Of a DNA stretch of 60,000 nt, positions 1 through 11,755 are shown piece after piece. Where the stretch lies: contig NC_135567.1 of the NCBI RefSeq assembly GCF_964340395.1, forward strand, positions 3,010,609 to 3,070,608, read 5' to 3'. Made by a program: the position numbers and the translations under genes. The notes beneath the pieces were generated by a model, which had not been told where the DNA came from, did not search any database, and worked only from the letters and a program-made list of their open reading frames with translations. The stretch is from Glandiceps talaboti (lineage: Eukaryota; Hemichordata; Enteropneusta; Spengelidae). The stretch's first letter is position 1; each line of letters starts with the position of its first letter.

Positions 1-1330
1 CTAATATAGGAATGGTAGTGCTGGCTTCATGAGCTGAATACATATTTCTTCGTCTATTGCAATATTAAAATAGACAAGACAATGCTATGGGCTAGAAACA
101 GTAGATCACGTTACTTTTTTATATACATTTCGGACTAGTACAGTGTATCTTATTCAGAGATATTTAAACTCATGTGTATGCTGTCATAGTAACCTACTCA
201 ACATGTGAATTTCTATTTGGGTTTGATTTTTTTCTACCAAACATACTACAAATCTCAATTCAACAGTCCGATTTTTATGTAGAAGAGAGAAGTTTAGTGA
301 AAGAAAAAATATACATCCTCAAGATGTGTACCAACATGTGGAACAAAATCTGTCATTATAGATATTATTCTAGAACTATCTTCAGGAGATAAAATGTAAA
401 CTGACACAACAAATTGACGTAAACTTATCTTGAAATGAGTCGTCCGTTGAACTTGTTATTACATACGCAACTGTCCGTTCCATACGTTGGGACAATACAA
501 ACACATCCACGCATCAAGAGAATTTTACATAATTCTTGATTCGGAATTAATTGGAAAATCTGAAACTATTAACAATCTATTATAACAAGTTTAAAAACTT
601 ATTTTTAAAACACTTCACAGTTTTAAGGAAGTATTCTTTACTGGAAGGCTTCTTCCCATACAGCGGCCGTTATCAAAGTCATTGAGTGCTAAAAGAGTTT
701 GTTTCATTGATTAGCATGATATCCACATTTCACAATTCATATTTCGAAGCATCATATTAAAAATAAAACAATGGTAAAGATTTTCAGATTTTTTATATAT
801 TTGTGATATATACTGTCAGTAATGCCGAGTCCAAAACGTCGATTAAATTGAAACTGTTCATCTGTTCTTTTTCATCGTCATATCTCTAGATCAAAATTTC
901 ATGCTACAAAATTTAAACTGAAGTCTATAGCAATCGACAACCTCCAGTTGATAGACACGTATTTATTGCCATCAACATAAACCTTCAACACAACACAACA
1001 CAACACAACACAACACAACACAACACAACACAACACAACACAACACAACACAACACATCTGAATGTACTCTTCTGTTCAGCGCACATTGTTTTCAAACAT
1101 TCTAGTAAACGATACGTGTAGTTTTAAGGTAGATTATTTTTGTTTTTGAAGCTCACAGTTGACTATAATTTGCTATAATTGAATAGTTGTTATGTACGAC
1201 ACCCATTCCGACACATGTTTTTATAATACTAACATATATGAAGTCAAATCATGATTGCTGTTCCCATGGTAGATATTTTCTTAAAATGTATTTCACAAAT
1301 ATCAAATAACAAAATAAACTCTTGGAGGAA
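1..1330. repeat. Segmental duplication, left copy (homologous to 31,376-32,470)
   Basis: From the first base this segment aligns collinearly with 31,376-32,470, the region just upstream of the complete gene's promoter. Shared landmarks in the same order include the stretch around CTTCATGAGCTGAATA, CTAGTACAGTGTAT, the TAAAATGTAAACTGACACAA block near 391 and 31,756, and TGTACGACACCCATTC near 1,191 and 32,391. Divergence is moderate, with many indels, and no frame is open. Since 31,376 lies about 280 bases upstream of the gene's TATA box on the minus strand, I infer that a paralogous promoter sits about 280 bases left of position 1. Confidence 0.8.
986..1056. repeat. (ACAAC)n pentanucleotide microsatellite
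   Basis: About 14 uninterrupted pentamer units. The homologous site in the right-hand copy (near 32,235) has only the short seed TTCAACAC, so the array expanded in this copy after the segmental duplication. Confidence 0.9.
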
Positions 1331-2109
1331 TATTATGGCAATATATTCGCTTCAAATGTTATATAAGTTACTAAAGGCAAGACAATCAGGAAAAAATGTT
1401 TTATCTTAGTCAAGACGCTTTCCTCTATCCAAGCGGAAAAAAAGCAAAACTAAATTTCTGTCTAAAAAGGGTGCCTATTGTCTGCAACCATCCAAGCATC
1501 AATTTGGTGATTGGTACGACGAAATCCGAAAATTGGCGACTAATGCTTAAAGCGACATGTGTCAGTAAATAATGACACACTTTCTTCCTATTTAATCAGG
1601 TGCATGTTGCCTTGACTACGCATAAACAGTGTATGTATAAACATTCACCATAATAACTCAACATGGTATAAGGTTTGTTTGTTGATTGCATATTTCCTCT
1701 ACTTTTCCATAGCTCTGTGTACTTTGAAAAAAAATAGCACATTGCGAAAGATAACAATTAAAATAAATGCTTTATGCCTTAATGTAAGAGTGTTTAAAAC
1801 TATTTGCAACTTTGCTAAACTATTTTACAGATCGCTTATGCAGAGTAACGTCTCGTGTATGTTTTTAACGGCACAGTAGATGATAATCTGACCATGCCAT
1901 AATGAAACAATAGTGTGTTGCTTTGTTTATATATGTATAATTTTGAAAGACTCTTAAGAAATGTCGGTTTACAATTACAATAAATTATACCAGATTTGGC
2001 ATTAATGTACTTTAAATGTTATGCGTGTCTAGCCTCAAAATTTAATATCAAATGTAACCTAGGGGAATATAAAATGTCCATTTAGAAGAATAAAGAAATC
2101 AATCTAATC
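1331..2109. other. No gene seen
   Basis: AT-rich sequence between the two duplicated blocks. No coding frame, RNA gene or mobile-element motif is visible. Confidence 0.5.
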
Positions 2110-4032
2110 GCTCGTGGTGACCAGAAACTTATAACTTGGAATTTTAAATACGTATCTGTGCAAAGATTTAAAATATAAAATGAAGTTTATATTTTGTCAC
2201 ATTTGATCACTCCTAACTCATTTTGTTAGTGATGCGTTCAGTATAATTACTAAGAACTGACCAACTGTAAAACCAGCATTCAACTTTCCCCTAGCAAATG
2301 AACATCTAAATATGTAGCAAGGGACAAATAAAGGACAGTCGTGACTGCCAGGTAGGTGTGATTGTTAAACGATTCTTTCAATCGTCACTAGACAGGTGTC
2401 TAAACATTGGTTCATACAATGCATCCCACTCACAAATAGAATTAATAAGTGTTTCCCTATACCTAAACAATTCTTTGTAAGACCTAGAGTACTAAAATTA
2501 TCGCCTGGCATGATTTCTATTGTCAACGGGTGGTTTCGAAGGACATACGTTACTATTGACGGCTACAACACTTAAGATGTCTAATTTTCCTAAACTTGTC
2601 CATATCGCTCGTAAACTCTAAATAAGTAAACTCGAAGATTAAACTTCAGGTACTACTATCATAGCAAGGAAGACTCATATATTAACCATTGGCTGTCATC
2701 AAATGAGGCAATGCACATTAAACAATATAGGTCTTTCCGTTCAAGCACAATTGTGTACCAAGTACTGAGATACACCAACAGTCGGAACGTCAACAAACAT
2801 CACTGTGCATGTATCAACTAATGGTTGTAAATACATATATAAATAGTGTTTAAATTTGAACAGGTGCATCTAGTTTTGTTTCCTTGGATACATTACATAT
2901 GTGACAACAACGTAGGAACAACTTGTTTATTTGTTCATTACATATACCCTATATTTCAAACTGAAAAAAAAACACTGGCATTTTGAAAATATCACTCTGA
3001 AACTTCATTTGAAAAGTGCTACAATTGTAAACCAATAAAAGTTTCATAATCACGATTATTGATATATGAATAATATTATGGACAGTATTTTAGCTGATCA
3101 TAAAATAGAAAATTGCTTTGATTGCCATCACAGTGTCATCATAATGTTTTTTGTCGATAATGGCATCATTTTCTATGAGTTTTTTAAGAAACAAAATGAC
3201 TTGAAAGGAAATGTTTCATGTAATACACGATATTGTAAATTTGGACATTAATCTTACAAATTACAATATAAGTCATATAATGAGTGAAGTTTCAATCTGC
3301 GCTACAAAGTTTCATTGCACGCAGTGTCGTCATAGTTTCGAATCAGTGCAATATCAAGTACATAATCTATAATAAGTAATGATAAATTATATAGACGGAA
3401 TGATTATGGCATCTTGGGTTTGTTACAAGCTAAATGCTGCACAGTGATCGCGACACTGTACATCATGTTTATCCAAAAATAGAATATTGTTCCTACAGAC
3501 GTATACATGCATATTGCAAAACAACTGAACTTGATATAATGTAATGTTCGTCTTCCTATTGTGTGAAACTTAGTCATACAAAGTGATCACGTGAATTTGT
3601 CGTGTTACAAGCACGCCTACCTGGATGTCACGTTTGACCTTTCCTCACCCTTTGTTCTGACAACTCAGATTTACTTTCACCAGCCATTAACCGAACAACT
3701 ACATGAATTCATGCACATTCTTTATGACACTAAAAAATCACCCAAATCACACAAAAAAACTGACAACTACTTTATGAAATCCCCCTCAATGATGAAAAAA
3801 TTATTTTCGTGTTGTATATATCACATTGTGCAACTTTGATCATTACACTATAATATGCGTTTAAAATCACTATATAGTAACTATGGGTTTATTTCAGTGT
3901 TAATTACAAGTTTATTCAATAAGAATATAATATAATTTGATGATGATGTCAACGACATTTTTGGCTGCAATAAAATCATGGTGTCTTTGTCTCATTCACA
4001 AACTTTGCTTTGCTAGAGAACCGACTACTACC
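2110..4032. repeat. Tandem segmental duplication, copy 1 (left part)
   Basis: Collinear with 9,216-11,230. Both start near GGTGACCAGAAACTT and share ordered landmarks such as TTTGATCACTCCTAACT, CAGACAGGTG, TGTGCATGTATCAA and CACGCAGTGTCGTCATAG. The LINE insertion follows immediately. Most of the segment differs by both substitutions and indels, except for the short ORF region at 3,573-3,731. Confidence 0.85.
3591..3839 (+). CDS. Hypothetical exon-like ORF, copy 1
   Basis: Unrecognised frame beginning (V)NLSCYKHAYLDVTFDL. It is not a complete gene: the first codon is GTG, and the frame is open upstream only to a TGA near 3,564. An AG at the conserved AAACTTAG could be a splice acceptor. Evidence for coding comes from comparison with 10,766-10,948. 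Over 47 codons (3,591-3,731) I count 16 differences, 11 at third positions, 4 at first and 1 at second, with no indel, although the flanking duplicated DNA has many indels. After codon 47 the copies diverge by small indels. It could be an exon of an unknown gene duplicated with its intron sequence, or a recently dead coding fragment. No function is proposed. Confidence 0.3.
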   Translation: MNLSCYKHAYLDVTFDLSSPFVLTTQIYFHQPLTEQLHEFMHILYDTKKSPKSHKKTDNYFMKSPSMMKKLFSCCIYHIVQL

Positions 4033-4343
4033 AATTTCGTACATTTAACTGTCTAAGCATGTGATAAGAGTGGTATATCCAATTCAGGGATATAATCCAA
4101 CAATAAATTATCAATTAGACAATAAAGGTGTTACACATACGCACGCACTTCATATCGCTCCTGAAAACAGTTCTGATTTTCCAGTTTTACTTGTACTGTT
4201 TTCGTTAAATCATGAAATGTGGAGATTACGATACCAGAAAGAAGGTAAGACTCCGCCAGGGAGACCTACATTTATGATTAAAATGTGAAAACAGAAGATT
4301 TGGAAAAGAACCGCTCAAAGCCAAGTCGGCAACAGGCAACAAC

Positions 4344-5171
4344 ATGGAAGGCATTACACCTGAGCTTGACCTTGAAATGACAACTCATACTAAACCAGCT
4401 ACCGAGACAACAGCAGAAACAAGTGATCTCGCAAAAGTCCTTCACGCCATCATGGAGATGAAAGAAGACATCAAATTTCTCACAGAAACCCAGAATAATA
4501 TGGTAAAATCAATGGATTTTATTAACCACCAATTTGAAAATATGAGGAAACAGATTGAGAGTATGCAGGAATGCAATGACACCTTGAAGGAAGACAACAT
4601 ATTGTTATGCAAGAGAGTCGCGACACTTGAAACAGAAAACTGCATTCTTCAGACTAATACAACTGCAGAATCAATCTTGAAATAGCTGGTATTCCTGAGT
4701 CTGACAACGGCCAGGAAAACACAGATACCATCGCTCTTGACGTTCTACAGAAAATCGATTCCACTGTAACTTCAGATGACATAGACATTTCTCATAGAAA
4801 TGGCGCCAAACAGAACCCTGTACAGCCGGGTGAAAACAACGCACACAATCAACACCAAAGAAGTCGCCGTACAAGATCGATAATAGTGAGATCTACAACG
4901 CGCAGGATTAGAAACATGGTATGCGACAAACGGAGAAAACTCTAAGGAGTGACGACGAGAAATATCGGACACCATCAAGAAAGAGGCATTTTTTATAATT
5001 GAAAATCTCTGCCCATCACAACGAGTCCTACTGCATCAAGTCAACGATGTTCGAAAACAAGCAATGTACGACTACTTGTGGACTTACAACGGGAACATTT
5101 ATGTAAGAAAAAACAAAGCTGCTCGATCTCTTCTCATAAGTAATGAAAGTGATATTCAAAAAGTCCATTGA
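4344..5171 (+). pseudogene. LINE ORF1 (nucleic-acid-binding chaperone type), frameshifted
   Basis: LINE ORF1 proteins coat element RNA and act as nucleic-acid chaperones. The first frame (4,344-4,685) starts MEGITPELDLEM and contains a heptad-like coiled coil rich in M, K, E and N. At about 4,667 the reading moves to another frame with the L1-ORF1-like stretch NLEIAGIPES, then DDIDISHRNG and RRIRNMVCDKRRKL, which stops at a TAA near 4,937. A third frame carries the C-terminal part, IENLCPSQRVLLHQV through DYLWTYNGNIYVRKNKAARS, and stops at 5,169-5,171. The domain order matches L1-type ORF1 proteins (coiled coil, RRM-like, C-terminal domain). At least two frameshifts mean no intact product. 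ORF2 begins 49 bases downstream. Confidence 0.75.
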
Positions 5172-5220
5172 CTACCTAACTACATATTATAAGATAAACT
5201 AAATCATGTTTAAATGTTAA

Positions 5221-8043
5221 ATGTATGATGACACTTCTCAAAGTTTATTTGATGTAAATAATTTTGTTTTATCACCGCAAATGTTCAATGGCACTTTCTC
5301 AGGCCATTTCAACAATTCATTATCTATGGTTCATATTAATGCAAGATCTCTGAATAAGAACTTTGATAACTTACGGCTTCTTTTTGAAGATGTTATACAT
5401 TTTGATTTCACTATAATTGGGGTTTCTGAGGTGTGGAGTATTCCGGATCAAAATCTTTTTTCTTTAAATGGGTATTCACTGGAAATAAATTGTCGTGACG
5501 ATACCAGGGGCGGAGGTGTTGGTGCATATATTTCTACCTCTATAAAGTACAAATTGTTGCAAGCTAAAGTAATTCATGCCGAGTCACTTTGGTTAGAAAT
5601 GAATATTAAGAATCACAAGGTAAAAATTGGTGTTATCTATAGACGTCCAAATATAAACCTTAAAGAATTTCAAGCAAATGTAACTGAAGTGTTAGACGAG
5701 TTCAAACTCAACAGATCGGGCTGTATTTTAATGGGAGACTTTAATGTCGACCTCAACAATTCCAATATCAATTCTGAAATGTTCCTTTCTAGTATGAATT
5801 GTTTGAATTTACACCAGCTTATTTCATCTCCAACTAGAATAACCAGCACATCAAGCACGTTGATTGATCATATTTACACCAATATATGTTCTAACACAAT
5901 CCAAACCCGTACAATTTTAACAGATGTCACGGATCACCTCCCTGTATTTGCAATATTTGATGTATGTAATTTTCAACCAAAGTATAAACAGATAGTATAT
6001 AGAAGTTATAGAAATTACGACAAAGAATTATTCTTGAGAACCCTTGGTAATGTATCTTGGAATAATATATATGAATGTACTGATGTAAATTTAGCCTATG
6101 ATAGGTTTTGTTCGGTGTTCACAGATATTTGTGACTTGCATGCACCAATTGTAAAACACAATGTAAAGAAAACCGGACGTAAGAAGCCATGGAGCACAAG
6201 AGCAATTAGAAAATCCATCAATAAGAAGCACAGATTGTATTCTAATGTCATCAATTCAGGTTTTAATATAAACGTTGCCAACAAGTATAAATGTTATAGG
6301 AATATTTTAACATCTATCCTCAGAAATGCCAAAAAGACGTATTATAGTAATCTGTTTTTGGAGAACAGGGGTAATGTTAAGAAAACGTGGGGAATAATCA
6401 ATGATATTCTTCACAGGGGCAATGATAATGCCAAGGGTGGCCTACCTGATAAACTTATAATTTCCTCTGACAACTATGACAACCAATATACCTCACCACA
6501 GGATATTGTGTCAGCTTTCAATGACTTTTTTTTCATATCGGCCCAAAGTTAGCTGATAAAATGGAAGGCTGCAAAAAAAAAATATCATACATACTCTAGA
6601 TGTTAAAAAGTCCTGTGGCTATGACAAACTCCCAGCTCGATTGCTATTCGACACTGCTAATGTAATGGCTAAACCCTTAAAGTACATCTTCAACCTTCCT
6701 TTTTCCTGTGGTGACGTCCCCAATGCCCTCAAGATTGCAAAAGTGAAACCATTATTTAAACAGGGATCAGAACAAGTTCCTTGCAATTATAGGCCAATTT
6801 CAATCCTTCCAATTGTAAGCAAAGTTTTAGAAAGACTAGTCGAGAACTGTTTACTATCATTCATCACACATAACAAAATACTATATGAGCACCAATATGG
6901 TTTTCGAGAAAAATATAGTACAAATTTGTCTGTTATAAACTTAGTGAATCATCTTGTTAAACAGATAGACGAAGGGAGGGTTACCCTTGGCATTTTCATT
7001 GACTTCTCAAAGGCCTTTGATACCATCAATCAAAATATTTTATTATCTAAACTTGCACATTATGGAATTCGAGGTTTACCCCTAACTCTACCTATTCTCC
7101 AATAACACGCGGAGTCCCACAGGGTTCTGTCTTGGGACCAACACTATTTTTATCATATATCAATGACCTGCCACTTTCATTGTCATATTGTGATTTCAGA
7201 TTGCTTGCAGACGATTCGAACCTTTTTTACACTTTTCCCACAAAGTTCAACAATATTGACCTGTCCATAGTAAACCACGAGTTTCATAATGTGACGGCTT
7301 GGTGTACTGCAAACAAGCTCACAATAAATGAGTCTAAAACAAAGTACATTCTTATGAGAAGTCGTAGGTTTTCACCCAGTGTCAGTGGAACTCTTTATGT
7401 AAATAGGAATGCTATTGAGCAAGTTAATTATGCGTCTTTTGTTGGTATTGTCATTGATGAACATCTGCTTTGGAAGGAACACATTTGTCATGTAAATAAT
7501 ATTATAAGAAGAAAAATAGGAGCCATTTTCAAACTGAGGGAATTCGTACCGAAACATGTACTTACTTTACTCTACACCACTTTCATCCAACCTCATATAT
7601 CCTATGGGTTAGAAGTCTGGGGAAATACTTTTCATTCATATTTACATTGTATTTTATTATCCCAGAAAATGGCTATGCGTGCTATCTCGCATAGCCATTT
7701 TCGGGAACATTCTTCTCCTCTTTTCAACCAGTTAGAAATTCTCGACGTGTTTAAGTTACACAAGTATTTAGTGGGGGTTTTTGTTTACGACTTAATACAC
7801 AATAATTTACCACACTCTGTAACCGATCACTGCACGCTGTTGAATTATGAATACAATACACGACAGAAGGTTCAGGGCAATTTATGTATTCCTCTAGTGA
7901 AGACATCAGTTGAACAACAATCAATATCATATACAGGTGCAACTACATGGAACGACATCAAATACAATATCAGGAAGGAACCAACACGACATAGTTTCAA
8001 GTGGTTACTTAAAATGGATTTACTAAAAGAATATATAGCATAG
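5221..8043 (+). pseudogene. LINE ORF2: AP-endonuclease plus reverse transcriptase, broken
   Basis: ORF2 nicks target DNA and primes reverse transcription of the element RNA. The frame at 5,221-6,552 carries an apurinic-endonuclease-like domain: HINARSLN, the SEVW glutamate, RGGGVGAYIS, IGVIYRRPN, the MGDFNVDL catalytic Asp/Asn, SSTLIDHIYTN and the TDHLPVF aspartate-histidine. At an eight-T run near 6,527 one base is missing and the frame shifts to GPKLADKM. At the A run near 6,573-6,582 a second shift, and probably a deletion, leads to the RT fingers (YRPISILPIVSKVLERLV, then IDFSKAFDTI). Near 7,090 a third lesion removes the sequence usually found between GLPLT and the RGVPQGS motif (7,111 on). 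The catalytic box is LADD at 7,204-7,215 instead of the usual FADD or YADD. The C-terminal region runs in frame to the stop at 8,041-8,043. Confidence 0.9.
7665..7702. repeat. Perfect 15-bp inverted repeat inside LINE ORF2
   Basis: The arms GAAAATGGCTATGCG (7,665-7,679) and CGCATAGCCATTTTC (7,688-7,702) pair perfectly around the 8-base loop TGCTATCT. One mismatch followed by two more pairs extends the stem. It lies in the RT C-terminal coding region, where a palindrome is not expected. Confidence 0.9.
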
Positions 8044-8280
8044 TTGGCATTCTTTACCCAACTTTCTTCTCATCACTTGTAAAATGACTGGGATTGGGAT
8101 GGGGGTTGAGGGGAGGGGCAAGTGCGTTTAGTAACACCCGTGAATGTTTAACCATTAACCATTAATGTAAGGGGTCAGACTTGATTAGCAAAGCTATTTT
8201 CTGACTCCCATTGCCTGTATAAATTGTGTATATATATTTTTTTCCAAGTGATCTGTAATTATTTCTTGTACAGGTAATAA

Positions 8281-8322
8281 AAATCAATCAATCAATCAAT
8301 CAATCAAAATCAATCAATTAAA
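8281..8322. repeat. (AATC)n 3' tail of the LINE
   Basis: The tail directly follows AATAAA-like sequence at the end of the LINE 3' UTR. Short tandem-repeat 3' ends are typical of CR1/L2-type elements and mark the insertion end. Confidence 0.8.
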
Positions 8323-8357
8323 TGTTCACATAAAACACGCATAGCCTTATGGTATAC

Positions 8358-9215
8358 CAATTTGAAAATTACACTTTGATATCAGTATAAAATCACCACC
8401 CCACCCCCTTCAGTAATTACAGGTGTATCCATTTGTAATTTATCTTTGTTGATGATGTTAATGACAAACTTTGTAGATTTATTACGTCACCGAATCATTC
8501 ACAGGGTTTGCCTAGTTGTTTTAATAGAGATCCGAATGCTATCAGAGATATAGAAAACATGACCCAGTAAATACAATAACGTGTGTAATGTGTGTAAGTT
8601 TGTATATCTGTTTTGATCGATATATGACTGCTACCGGTTGATACAGTTCAAGTAAATATAATGGCGTATAATTTTTCCTGTAAACAATATATTCAGATTG
8701 TTTAGATACACCCAATATCCATGTAATTGGAGTTTTTGTAGAGAAAACATTGAACCAACAAGCAAATAGTATAGTCGATATGTGTTGATAGACCATACAT
8801 ATTTGTTGATGAAGGCTACGTGCACCTGATCAAAACAAAACATGATAAATTATTTTTTAACTATTATCGCTCCTAGCCAAAGGTAAAATGATGCCCATTA
8901 ATTTAGATACACTCTGTATCCGACTTAAACCGTGTCATCGACATTATTCATGTTGGCGTCTGTGATTTAGCAAATATATTCTGGTATGACTCTTCCTTGA
9001 GTTGTGTCAAACAACATTTGGAATAAATGGACAATTCCATTTGTGGTCAGATCTAGTCACTACCGGATATAGATACTGAAGTATAGAAAGGAGATCGTCT
9101 CTACACATTACATATTATAATAATAATAAAGCGAATTTATAAAGTGCCTGTACTTGGAAGCGATCCAGGCGCAGATACAGAACTATCAACACAATGAAAG
9201 GACACCGACAAACTA
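8358..9215. repeat. Tandem segmental duplication, partial more-diverged copy
   Basis: Collinear with 11,000-11,755 in copy 2 (shared AGTAAATACAATAACGTGT, ACTTAAACCGTGTCATCGAC, ATGTTGGCGTCTGT, TCTACACATTACATATT). Its first 190 or so bases also match 3,831-4,032 but look more diverged than copies 1 and 2 are from each other. Near 9,115-9,215 it holds AATTTATAAAGTGCCTG, which resembles a dispersed invertebrate repeat end. Confidence 0.7.
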
Positions 9216-11755
9216 TTTGTGGTGACCAGAAACTTAGAACTCAGAATTGTAAATGTTATTAGTGCAAGGATTTAAAATATAAAACGAGGTTTATATGATT
9301 ATTGTTTTGTCATATTTGATCACTCCTAACTTATTTTGTAAGTGATACGTTATTATAATTATTAAGAACTGTAGAACTGGTAACGTCAAAACCAGAATTA
9401 TTCAACTTTCCCTTAGTAAATGAACATCTAAATCTTTAGCAAGGGACGAATAAAGGACAGACGTGACCGCAAGGTAGTTGTGATTGTTAAACGACTCATT
9501 CAGCCGTCACCAGACAGGTGACTAAACACTGGTTCATACAATACATCCCACTCACAAATTGAGTTATAATAAGTGTGTACCATTACCTAGGAAATTCTTT
9601 TTTGAAACCTGGAGTAATGCAATTATGGCACGACATGATTTGTATTGTCAACAGGTCTCGAAGGACATACCCTACTGTTGACGGCTACAATACTTATGAT
9701 CTCTGTCCGGTATAACTCTAAGTTTCCTAAAATTGTCAATATCGCTCGTAATCTCTAAATAAGTAAACGCAAAGTTTAAAGTTTAGGTCCTACTACCATA
9801 GCAAGTAAGACTCGTATATTAACCCTCGGGCGGCTATCAAATGAGACTAGGCACATACCATATGTACCGGTAGGTCTCTCCATTCAAGCCTGATTGGCGT
9901 ACCAAGAACTGACTCAGAGGTACACCAACAGTCGAAACGTCAAGAAACACGACTGTGCATGTATCAATCAATGTAAATAAAGACATAAATATTATTTTCA
10001 TTTGAACAGGTGCATCTAGTTTGGTCTCCTTGGAGACATTACATAAATTATGTCAACAACAACTTAGGAACAAATTGTTTATTTGTACATTACATATAAC
10101 TGATATTTTAAACTTAAAAATCAAAGTGAAATTTTGGAAATATCACTCTGAAACTTCATATGAAAGTGCTACAATTGTAAACTCCTAAAAGTTGCATGGT
10201 CACGATTATTAATATATAAATAATATTGAGGAATGCATTTTAGCTGATCATAAAATAGTAAAATACTTTGATTGCTATCACAGTGTCATAATCTTCTGTG
10301 GATAATGGCAACATTTTCCATGAGTCTTTTAACAAACAAAACGACTTGATAGTGACATGTTTCATGTAATACATGGTATTTTAAATTTAGACCTTAGGCC
10401 TTGTAATGCATTTAACATATTACTATAAATTCAGATATTCATCTAACAAATTACAATAGTACTCATGGAATGTGTGCAGTTTAAATTTGAACTACAAAAT
10501 TTCAATGCACGCAGTGTCGTCATAGTTTCGAATCAATGCAATTAATGTCAAGTACACAATCTACGAGAAGTCTAATGATAAATTGCATAGACTGAATGAT
10601 GATGGCATCTCGGGCTTGATACAGCTAATCGCGACAGGACACATCTTACTTCTCAACAAACACAATGGTGTTCCTAAAGGCATGCACATTGCGAAACAAT
10701 TGAATTTTATGTAATCAAACGTCCATCTACCTGTTGCGTGAAACTTAGTCATACAAAGTGATCACGTGAATTTGTCATGTTGCAAGCACGCCTACCTGGA
10801 TGTCACCTTTGACCTGTCCTCACCATTTGTTCTGACAACTCAGATTTACTTCAAACACCCTTTAACGAAACAACTACACGAATTCATGTACATTTTGTAT
10901 GACACTGAAAATCACCCAAATCACAAAAAGCCGGACAAGTACTTATGAAATCTTTTTCAATGATGAGAAAGTTATTTTCGTCTAGTATATATTACATTCT
11001 GCAACTTTAAACATTACACTACAATATGAGTTTAAAATCACTATATAGTAACTATGGGTTTATTCAATGATAATTACAAGTTTATTCGATAGGAATTACA
11101 GGTTTATTTATTTATAATTTGATGGTGATGCCAACGACCTTTCTGGCTGCAATAGAATTACTATGTCTTTGTCTATCATTCACGAGCTTTGCCTAGCTGC
11201 TTGCCAGAGAACAGACTACTACCAGTGATGAAAAACATGTCCTAGTAAATACAATAACGTGTAACGTGAGATTTTACTATATAAATCATTCAACCAACAA
11301 ACAACCAGTATAGTCGACATGTATTGACATACCATACATATTTGTTGATCAGAAGCTATGTGCACCTGATCAAAAGAAAATATGATATATGTTTGTGTCG
11401 CTTCTAGACAAAACTATGCTCATTAATTTGCATGTACTTTGTACCCAACTTAAACCGTGTCATCGACATTATTTATGTTGGCGTCTGTAATTTAGTAAAT
11501 GTATTCTGATGTGACCTTTCCTTGACTTGTGTTAGACAATAGTTGGCAAAAAATAATTAAAATGGACATTTTCTTGCAAGGTCAGATCTAGACACAATGG
11601 ACACAGATGATGGAGTATAAACGGGAGATCTGCTCTACACATTACATATTTTAATTAATTGTAAAAATAAAATTTATAAAGCGCCTGTTCTCGGAAATGC
11701 TCCTGGCACATGCAGAACTACTAACAAAAATAAAGGGATACAGAGAAACTATTTG
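9216..11755. repeat. Tandem segmental duplication, copy 2 (uninterrupted)
   Basis: Begins right after the end of the preceding copy (AACTATTTG then TGGTGACCAGAAACTT) and ends at the homologous AACTATTTG near 11,755. It covers the equivalents of 2,110-4,032 and 8,358-9,215 without the LINE, so it represents the pre-insertion structure. Confidence 0.8.
10766..10948 (+). CDS. Hypothetical exon-like ORF, copy 2
   Basis: Homologue of the ORF at 3,591-3,839, beginning (V)NLSCCKHAYLDVTFDL and ending after 60 codons. The 25 bases before the GTG are identical in both copies and include a possible AG splice acceptor. The third-position-biased differences (see copy 1) suggest the frame was under protein-level constraint after or before duplication. 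It is unrecognised and not a complete gene. Confidence 0.3.
   Translation: MNLSCCKHAYLDVTFDLSSPFVLTTQIYFKHPLTKQLHEFMYILYDTENHPNHKKPDKYL

Larger units (their letters stand above)
4040..8322 (+). mobile_element. Non-LTR retrotransposon (LINE), CR1/L2-like, near full length but decayed
   Basis: A two-ORF LINE in the order coiled-coil ORF1, then ORF2 with an AP-endonuclease and a reverse transcriptase. A 3' untranslated region of about 240 bases ends in an (AATC)n tail. The right end is set by the tail. The left end is inferred, because homology between the flanking duplication copies stops near 4,032. An open frame at 4,061-4,288 precedes ORF1; I do not recognise it, and it may be 5' UTR. The element interrupts copy 1 of the local tandem duplication and is absent from copy 2. 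Several frameshifts and two apparent internal deletions make it non-autonomous. Confidence 0.9.

Noticed and set aside
2110-4032. LTR pair around the LINE (2.1-4.0 kb and 9.2-11.2 kb as long terminal repeats)
   Set aside because: The repeats extend past the element and copy 2 also contains the sequence right of the LINE, so this is a tandem duplication with a later LINE insertion; the internal protein is an APE-type LINE, not gag-pol.
4442-4978. Minus-strand ORFs over the LINE ORF1
   Set aside because: Shadows of the plus-strand LINE protein, which explains the sequence fully.
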